From: Isoetes taiwanensis | Taxonomy: Eukaryota; Streptophyta; Lycopodiopsida; Isoetales; Isoetaceae | DNA length: 64,000 nucleotides | Assembly: GCA_021234155.1 (NCBI GenBank) | Contig: JAJEKV010000024.1 | Span: 15,833,030 to 15,897,029, forward strand | Reading direction: 5' to 3' | Shown: positions 56,498 to 64,000 of the stretch, one piece after another | Layout of the letters: each line of letters begins with the position of its first letter | Position numbering within the stretch: the stretch's first letter is position 1 | Notes under the pieces: generated by a model | Database searches by the model: none | What the model saw: only the letters and a program-made list of their open reading frames with translations | Told to the model about the DNA's origin: nothing | Translations under genes and position numbers: made by a program

Positions 56498-59400
56498 CTA
56501 GTCACTTTCTCGTGGTGTTTGCTTGAACTCAGACCGCTTGTTGATTTTCGCTTTCGGTGATGAAAATGTTTTGAGACGAAAACCATTAACCAAGGTAGGT
56601 AATGGAGTGCCATCTAACTCTGCCAGTTGGAAAACGCTGGGTCTAACCACTTGAACAATTTGATAAGGGCCAAGCCAACGAAACTTGAGTTTACCCGGAA
56701 AATTTTTGTACCTGGAATCATAAAGAAGAACCAAATCGCCTTCTTTAAATGTTTTTGTCTTCGTGACGCTTGTCATGTAAAGATTTTTGCAACCGCTGTC
56801 CATGAAGAACACGAATATAAGCATCCCTTCGAAGTTCATCCAACTGTTCTAATTGATAGACCCTTTCTTTGAGTGCAGCCAGGGATTATGAGCAAGAGCC
56901 AATGAAAACGGAGTGTTGGAAGGATGTATTCAAACGGCATGAGAGCTTCCCACCATAAACCAATTTAAAAGGAGGTGACCGGTAGCAATCTTGAAACAAG
57001 TATTGTAGGCCCAAAGAACAAAGAGGGAAGTTTTGTCCGCCAACTGCGGTATGGAAGCGCCACAAATTTTCTTGAGAATGGTGACCGTGAGTTTTGTTGG
57101 TGCTTTCTCGCCAAACCATTACCTTGAGGATAGTAAGGTGTGCTCTTGTGATGATGTATCGAGAGATAATCCGTCCTCCTTGATAGTATGATTGATGAAA
57201 TGGACACCACGGCCACCGACCAGCTCGCGGGGCAGCCGAATCGCCGCGGATAATTTGTTGATAGAGGACCCTAGCCGCTTTTGCCGCAGTTGTTGTCCGG
57301 AAGTGCACAAGCTTCCGCCCATTTGGTAGCGTGAAGTGAAGAGAACTGAACGTAACGCACGGGTGTGCCGCCAGAGAGGATCTATAGGTCCCACAAAGTC
57401 CATTCCCCATTTGCTTTGGGAAGTGGCGGGCGACCGGCGCCAAGGGAAGAGCGCCACCACGGCCGTGGGCGCCCCACCACGGGCAAGCGTCACACGCGGC
57501 GGGGGGCGTGAGCATCTTTGAAGAGTGTGGGCCAATAATACCCAGCCTAGAAGGATTTTGGCGCGGCGTGGTGTCACCATGAAAAATGACCACCACCTAG
57601 CCCTTGATGAGCTTCTCGAACAATATCCGAACTTCATGAGGTAGAACACGCCAGGGATGGTGTCCTTACCCTTTTGTAGAGATGTCCCGCAACCATGGTG
57701 TAGTCACGGACCTCTCTGAGAAATTGATGGCGACGGGATTGTCGCCAAGGTGAGAGAGCCGCCTCATCTTCGGTGGAAGAGCACCCGTGAGGAGGTAACG
57801 CTGAAAATCATGGAACCAATGTGGTGTTGCCGTTACTAAAAAGAGCCGAAAGCATCGTGAAAGGCGCCCCGAGACTCCGGTTGAGAGATCATCCGGTGGA
57901 TGCGTGAAAGATAATCCGGGATCTACATGAGATTTGCCGGCCTTTATGAACGATTTCAAAAGGAGCAAATTCTTGAGAAGAAGGACCCAACGAGCAATGC
58001 GCCCGTGGGCGGACTTGTTGATCAAATAGAGGAGTGCTTGGTGGTCCACAAAGAACTTGATTTGACTGCCCAAAAGGTAATGACGGAAGCGCTGGACACG
58101 TAAAAATGAGACCCAAAGCTTCACGCCCGCGGGCGTAATAGTTGCGCCAGCCAGAATTGAGTTTTCTACCGGGCGAAGCGATTTGGTTTGTCGGGCAGCG
58201 CATCATATTCTTGAGAAAGAACAGCTCAATAGCAAACGCCGGTGACTACATGAATGAACGAAAGGGCTTGTCCCATTGAGGAGGAACAAGAACCGGTGCC
58301 TCGAGTAAGCAAAAGCTTCACCGTTGAAAGCGGCATCCGCCGGGAATTCCAAGCCCGTGTGGATTCGGCACCCGTGAGTTTATGAATGGGATCCGCAATG
58401 GCTGCTAGTCCGGTATGAAGGTGGAGTAATAATTGACCTTACCCAGAAAGATCGTGTCTCCTTGATATTGGCCGGTGCTTGAGCCTTGAGCACACAAACC
58501 GATTTTGGCAGATCTGTGGTGATACCTTCTTTTTGCCGACAACATGGCCTACCGTAACACCGTAGGTGACGCCAAAAGGTGCATTTCTCGATTGAGACTA
58601 ATGCCTGACTCATCACATTTCGAAGACGAAGTTCCAATTTATCCAAATGGTCAGCCATGGAACCAGAGGCGAGAAAGTCATCTTGAAAAATTTGCAAGAA
58701 GGGATTTTCCTTCATGAAATCATGAAAAACCGAGAGCATGATGCGCTGAAACGCTGATGGAGAGTTTGATAATCCAAAAGGAACCACCTTGTAGGCAAAA
58801 GTGACTTACCCGGTGGTGAAAGTAGTCTTGAGTTGATCGATTCTTTGATTGAGATCCGATTGTAGCCAGAAAAACCATCCATGAAGGAGTACATCTCATG
58901 TCCACCACCTCTTCCAACCCGGGTCCGTGAAGGGAAGTGGAAAATGATCACGCCCGCGGGCCCCGATTGAGTTTCCGATAGTCCACACGCACGCCGGATC
59001 TTACCATTATGTTTGAGGGCAATGACGATGGGGCTCACCCATTCGTAATGTTTGACCTCATAGATCAAACCCAAAGCAAGGAGTTTGTCAATTTCCGCCT
59101 TGACGCCGATCACGGTAATTAGGGTTGAGCCGGCATCGCCGCTGCTAAACCGGTCGCGTGCATCGATTTGGTAGGAATGGTGAGTTCCCCCAAGCTTTTG
59201 TTGATTCCCCAAAGATCTCTCAGAACTCCGTGCAAAAAATGTGTTTGAATTTTGTGAACAGACTTGACGGCCCCGCTACGATAAGGAGCCTAAGATTTGC
59301 AAATGCGGACAAAGTTGATTGTTGCCCACGCCCACAATCTCGACTTCCGAGTCCGGAATATGGGGTATTACGCCGATTATCCCGGACAATGTGTGCGGGA

Positions 59401-59537
59401 GGTTGGAGCATAACCGGATGCGGGCACTTTGGCGTGGTGAAAAAGAGGGGTTGCTCGGGCCATCCAGCCAGAGGTTGCTTCATGACAGGCGGTACATCAA
59501 CAGGAGTTGCGGGAGGTTCAAAGATCTCGAAAAGTGA
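56498..59537 (-). pseudogene. Linker, RT, RNase H and integrase of copy C, fragmented
   Basis: RT blocks EWVSPIVIALKHNGKIR and MYSFMDGFSGYNRISIKES lie in frame 59,212-58,712. LQIFQDDFLASGSMADHLDK is continuous across the motif in frame 58,787-58,380 (Asp codons within 58,674-58,688), so C lacks the deletion shared by A and B. RNase H (FFVDHQALLYLINKS, near 58,040) and integrase (MDFVGPIDP near 57,390; C-terminal GPYQIVQVV in open frame 56,839-56,498) follow with many frame changes. Confidence 0.8.
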
Positions 59538-60611
59538 TCAACACGTTGGATTCGATTGCAAGGAGCCGTAAGGGTCAAGCAAAGCAGCCACGGCCTGGTC
59601 CCGATCAAGAGTCATTTCTCCCCAAGGATCGAGATATTCGGGGGTAGGATGACAGAGGCGACTCGCAGTGGAGCCCGAACTTGATAAATATCCGAGCTTC
59701 TTGACTGGGTCCGTGAGAGAGGGGGTCCGCATGTTCAATGTAAAATGATCCCCGCCTGCTTGCAAGTCCATGGTGGCATTGAGATGACCATCAGTGATGA
59801 CTAACTGGTCCGTGGCCCAGTAATGGATACTCTTTGCCTGGCGGAGAAAAGGTCTGCCGACCAACATTTCATAGTCACCGGGATCTTCGCCAGCTTTCCA
59901 AACTCCAAATTCCATGGGGAAGCGGAGATCACCGATGTTGATGTGAAGAAGAGGTGTGACGCCTTGAGGTCGCGTGATATGGCCATTAGCCAACTTGATG
60001 TCATATGGGGCACGCGAAAGAGTTGTGTGATGCCCATTTGTTTTGCGGAGTTTATCCGTGATGAGATTGATTGCGCTACCTCCATCTATTTGAACATGGT
60101 TGACTTGCTGATTACCCACCGTGGCATGGACCGTGGGTGTAGAGGTAGCCACAGCCCCAACTAAAACAGTTGGGAGTGGTAACTGGTCCTTGAGAGCAGG
60201 ACAGAGTTTCAAAATGGTTGCCAAGCTTAAAGGAATTTTGATCTTGGCTAGCTCCTCTTGGAGTTCTAGAGGCACATGAGAAAAAGGATCTGCTGGTTCC
60301 ACTGGTGCTGGAGTGCGTGGTAGTGAAGCAGCAACTTCTTTGAGTAAGTCAACCTCGGCAGCAATATTGGGATACGTCTGAGAGCGTGGAGGTTGAGATG
60401 TGGAAGGTGTATCTTGTCTTTGTTGAGCTCTGGTGGTGGCATGAACATTTGCCAATGTGCGGCCTTCAGCAGCTTGCATGAGGTTCAAAATGCTTTGGCG
60501 AACTTTTGGCATGACATGTGGCATGAGCTTCTCCAAGTCAGGTGCAAAGTGAACCTTTTTTCGCCCCTCATGAGGAATGGTGTCAACCGCAAAGGCGGGC
60601 TTGCGTGCCAT
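59538..60611 (-). CDS. Protease region of copy C (open)
   Basis: An open frame of 357 codons with the retropepsin motif QIDGGSAINLI (about 60,092-60,060) and YEMLVGRPFLRQAKS downstream. It corresponds closely to the copy A frame, apart from a short discrepancy around KTNGHHTTLSRAP. It would be made as part of gag-pol. Of the three copies this is one of two with an unbroken protease. Confidence 0.8.
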   Translation of the reverse strand: MARKPAFAVDTIPHEGRKKVHFAPDLEKLMPHVMPKVRQSILNLMQAAEGRTLANVHATTRAQQRQDTPSTSQPPRSQTYPNIAAEVDLLKEVAASLPRTPAPVEPADPFSHVPLELQEELAKIKIPLSLATILKLCPALKDQLPLPTVLVGAVATSTPTVHATVGNQQVNHVQIDGGSAINLITDKLRKTNGHHTTLSRAPYDIKLANGHITRPQGVTPLLHINIGDLRFPMEFGVWKAGEDPGDYEMLVGRPFLRQAKSIHYWATDQLVITDGHLNATMDLQAGGDHFTLNMRTPSLTDPVKKLGYLSSSGSTASRLCHPTPEYLDPWGEMTLDRDQAVAALLDPYGSLQSNPTC

Positions 60612-60799
60612 TCGGAATAATGGTCAAGGGACGCGTGATGCCTTGGTCCGGCGTGAAACTAAACCAACCCAATTTGACGGCCGGACCGGAGGATTAAGTG
60701 CCCTGAAAAATTTCCTCTTGTGCTTGTTGATCCAAATTGAGGTTGATTTGGTCGGAGCTGGTTGATAGCGTGATTGCCGAGGCGCCGTGGTGGCTTCTA

Positions 60800-62353
60800 A
60801 GAACTGGTCTCGGACTTGTTTGCCATTAGCAATCCGTAGTTGGTAAGCCGGAGGCGGACCGATGTGGTCTGATTTGTGCCAGGAAGCTGTACCTGAACTT
60901 GTGGAAGTTGAGGACACGCCGTGGTGGTATGACCCCATTCTTGACAGTGATAACACTGAGCTTTAGAAGGATCAAAAGGAGGACGTGGGTTGGATCCCCG
61001 TTGTTGCTCCTGTTGCTGATAGAGTTGAGTGGGTTGCACCCGGGTGGTGGCTGATAGTGCGATTGTTGCTTTGAGGTGTGGTTTGCACTTGATAAACCAT
61101 TTTGTTGCGGAACGGTGTGGGATGAGTGCGAGTGCACTCTTCCGTGGCATGATTGCACATGTTGCATCGCTTGCAATGAGGCGGGCCATTGGTGGAGTTG
61201 CACTCATTTGCCAAATGGCCTTGGTATTTGCAAATATGGCACCGTGATTTGATCGCTACTGTGATTAGCGTGTTGAGGCCGAACAAATACCGCTTGTGGA
61301 ACCATGACAGTGGAATGAACGGGAGCTCTTGAAGAGCCACGCCTCGGGAGGAAACATTGACTCGAAAGTGATCGACAAGGTCGATAGCCTGCTCAAAGTC
61401 TTGGGACGGTGTATTCAGTCATGAGTCGAATAGCCGAGAGAAGTCCTTGGAGAAACCGCACCAAAATCGCCTCTCGTGGGGGTAATCGCTTGAGCTTACT
61501 TAGCGTAATGTGAAGTCGATCCGCAAAAAATCCCTGGCGGCACTCAGCGGGCTCTTGTTGAAGTTCATTGAGTTGCTTGAGATGAAGTTGATCATCATCC
61601 GTGGTCCCATAATGAGACGTAAAAGCGCTCATTTCCGACCGGTTTGTTTCCAATGGCTTTTGTTGGACATGAGCCATTGATGAGGAGAGCCACGCAGGTG
61701 GTGGAAAAGATGTGGAATTTCAGTTGAGGTTGCGCGATGACCATTTAGGACAGCTAGAGCCTCAAATTCTTCCATGTGGGCCCGAGCACTTTGGTCTAAG
61801 GGTTTGCCTTTCGTGTTGCCAAAGGTGGGATAAGTCGGTTTCGTAGTCCGAAAGGTAGATGTGAAAGTGCCGGGCTGGGAGAACAAAGATAGTGAGGATA
61901 TTGAGGTTGAGTTGGATGTGGCATGGTGCCCGGCGGACCCTGGCGAAGGGGTGATCATGGTTGAGAAACGGAAGTAGCCGGAGCATTGGTTTTGAGATCC
62001 GTAAGGTTGTAAACAGGAAGGGCAAAGGGGAAACGTGGGGAAAGGATATTCCCCGGTAGGCGAAAAGGAGACGTGTGGATATCCTTTTGCCCACCCGGGA
62101 GATGATGGTTGTGAAGGAAGAGGCGTATGGCCCGAAGAATGATGGATGTAGGCATGTTCAGGGGGTATGAAAGTACGGTTGAGAAGGTTGAGCCCGATAA
62201 GGCTCCCGATAGTGATGAGGGACCGAGGTTATGAGCAATGTTTGCACGCTTTGGGGCGGGAACTGGGACGAGACAGACACGAGGGGTTGGTGGCGCCGAC
62301 CGAGCCCTAGACCGAAGATGGCCTCCCTCTATGTCATAAGCAGATCCATACAT
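60800..62353 (-). pseudogene. gag: gag of copy C with three CCHC knuckles
   Basis: ATG at 62,353 (MYGSAYDIEGGH), 135 nt inside the 5' LTR. The capsid block is broken near 61,560-61,700. Knuckles 1 and 2 (CHICKYQGHLANEC, CKRCNMCNHATEEC) are in frame 61,340-60,972. The third, CYHCQEWGHTTTAC, is intact in an adjacent frame near 60,955-60,910. This is the only copy in which all three knuckles keep their ligands. Confidence 0.8.
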
Positions 62354-62488
62354 GTCGCGAAGCAGCCCCGGACGCCGATGGCGCCCAAGCGAGAGGCCGC
62401 TCGAGAAAGGAGTTCTTCCGGCGTGAAATTTCTACGGACATGGCGGCGTAAGAAAGTAGGATGGAATCGCACCCGCAAAATGCGCATG

Positions 62489-63075
62489 TGTTTGGGGGTC
62501 CGGGTTCGGGAACTCCTAGAAGACAGCCCTCTGTGAGGACCCGTGGATCTAACAGGAGAGTCCGGGGGACTATGTCACGCGGGATTTGCAAGAAGAGAAG
62601 AAGAAGAAGAAAACATAACAAATGAGAGGAAAACGATAAGCTTCCTTGATATCAATGATGAACATACATGAGCTCTCGCAATAGAGAGAAAAACTGAAAG
62701 GAGACAAGACTCAAAACTCATCTAGCCATCATATGCTAGCTCTACTCATATATATAGTACAATGGCCTTGGGCCCAATATAGACACTCTGACTGATCTCG
62801 GTGCCGACTCCTGGAAGGAGGCCTGATTTGCAGGAATGTTGGCGGTGCCTCTTTAAATGCCTAGAATCACGCTGACGCTGACACGGGCGGTGACGGGTCA
62901 TCACTTGTCTGAGCGGCGCCTCTTGTTGACGGACGCAGGCTTTGACTGCGTGGTCTGCTGCTTGGTCTTCTGCTGAGCCTTTGATGGCTGACCCGTGGCT
63001 GACTGAGGATCCTTGAGCTTGACCTGGTCTGTCGTATGCATGAATAGTCCTGTACCAGGAGGCACAGGACTAACA
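62489..63075 (-). repeat. 5' LTR of copy C
   Basis: 587 bp, TGTTAG to CCCAAACA on the minus strand, with the shared TATATATA promoter box near 62,748-62,757. Confidence 0.93.
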
Positions 63076-64000
63076 AGATGTTTGAGCCTAGGTGGGATGT
63101 TTGAGCCACCTTGGCATGTTGGAGGCTAGATGGCATGTTTGAGCCTAGGTGGCATTTTTGAGCACCTTGGCATGTTCGAGCCACATTGGCATGTTGGAGC
63201 CTAGGTGGCATGTTTGAGACTAGGTGGCATGTTGGAGCCTAGGTGGCATGTTTGAACCAACCTTGGCATGTTTGAGACACCTTGGCATGTTTGAGCCACC
63301 TTGGCATGTTTAAACCTAGGTGGCATGTTGGAACCTAGGTGGCATGTCTTGGTGTGTTGGAGCCCACGTGGCATGTTTGAGCCACCTTGGCATGTTGGAG
63401 CCTAGGTGGCATGTTGGAGCCTTCTTGGCATATTTGAGCCACCTTGGCATGTTTGAGTCTAGGTGGCATGTTGGAGCTTAGGTGGCATGTTGCAGCCCAC
63501 GTGGCATGTTGGAGCCACCTTGGCATGTTGAAGCCTAGGTGGCATGTTTGAGCCACCTTGGCACGTTTGAGCCTAGGTGGCATGTTGGAGCCTAGATGGC
63601 ATGTTTGAGCCTAGGTTGCATGTTGGAGCCCACGTGGCATATTTGAGCCACCTTGGCATGTTGAAGCCTAGGTGGCATGTTTGAGCCACCTTGGCACGTT
63701 TGAGCCGAGGTGGCATGTTGGAGCCTAGATGGCATGTTTGAGCCTAGGTTGCATGTTGGAGCCCACGTGGCATGTTTGAGCCATGTTTGAGCCTAGGTGG
63801 CATGTTGTAGCCTAGGTGGCATGTTTGAGCCAACCTTGGCATGTTGGAGCCAAGGTGGCATGTTGGAGCCCACGTGGCATGTTTGAGCCACCTTGGCATG
63901 TTTGAGCCTAGGTGGCATGTTGTAGCCTAGGTGGCATGTTTGAGCCAACCTTGGCATGTTGGAGCCAAGGTGGCATGTTGGAGCCCACGTGGCATGTTGG
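63076..64000 (+). repeat. 19-bp minisatellite array, segment 4 (runs off the window)
   Basis: About 48 units with the same consensus. A higher-order repeat is visible: two near-identical blocks of several units around 63,530-63,660 and 63,665-63,790, and again 63,780-63,870 and 63,895-63,990. At least six units contain CCCACGTGG (G-box core CACGTG). Confidence 0.95.

Larger units (their letters stand above)
52037..63075 (-). mobile_element. Ty3/gypsy LTR retrotransposon, copy C (complete, inverted)
   Basis: Read on the minus strand. The 5' LTR is 63,075-62,489 and the 3' LTR 52,627-52,037. AGATG is duplicated at 52,032-52,036 and 63,076-63,080, again inside minisatellite. The domain order is the same as in A and B. 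The protease frame is intact; RT, RNase H, integrase and ORF3 have many small indels. Confidence 0.95.

Overview
The window is nuclear DNA of a land plant. The evidence is spliced plant-type genes, pentatricopeptide-repeat (PPR) fragments of both P and PLS type, a plant CACTA transposon, a MULE, and non-chromoviral Ty3 LTR retrotransposons. The long gene-poor stretches suggest a large repeat-rich genome; I cannot name the species.

Positions 1-5000 hold the only clearly intact host gene. It is APE2, a class II AP endonuclease, in six exons (2292-4825), with every splice site and catalytic motif readable. Divergent from it, across a 337-bp spacer, is the 5' part of an unrecognised spliced gene on the minus strand.

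Positions 5000-16,000 are mostly decayed intergenic DNA. They contain a transposon-protein fragment, a chimera of an Mrp/NBP35-type ATPase exon and a Tudor-like exon, a P-type PPR fragment, a probable LINE remnant, an LTR end with a PBS-like site and several tandem duplications. Positions 16,300-19,750 hold a decayed MULE transposase with a SWIM zinc finger (minus strand), convergent with a small acidic spliced ORF (plus strand), an arrangement like the two genes of MuDR.

Positions 21,941-26,927 are a complete non-autonomous CACTA (En/Spm) transposon. It has CACTA termini, a 3-bp CCG target duplication and arrays of 12-bp subterminal repeats at both ends. In place of a transposase it carries fragments of an arginine methyltransferase gene (introns included) and a PLS-type PPR gene, both broken.

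Positions 28,505-64,000 are a 19-bp minisatellite interrupted by three full-length copies (A plus, B plus, C minus) of one Ty3/gypsy family. Each copy has paired LTRs and its own perfect 5-bp target duplication (TTGAG, GCCAC, AGATG). The layout is LTR, gag with CCHC knuckles, DGGSA protease, RT, RNase H, integrase, an antisense ORF, a large coiled-coil third ORF, a purine tract and LTR. The antisense ORF has a conserved CCAAT/TATA promoter in copies B and C. Antisense ORFs and extra 3' ORFs are known in the plant Tat/Athila assemblage; these proteins I do not recognise. Many frameshifts, most obvious in B and C, lie at CAG/CTG positions and may be sequencing artefacts rather than biological decay.
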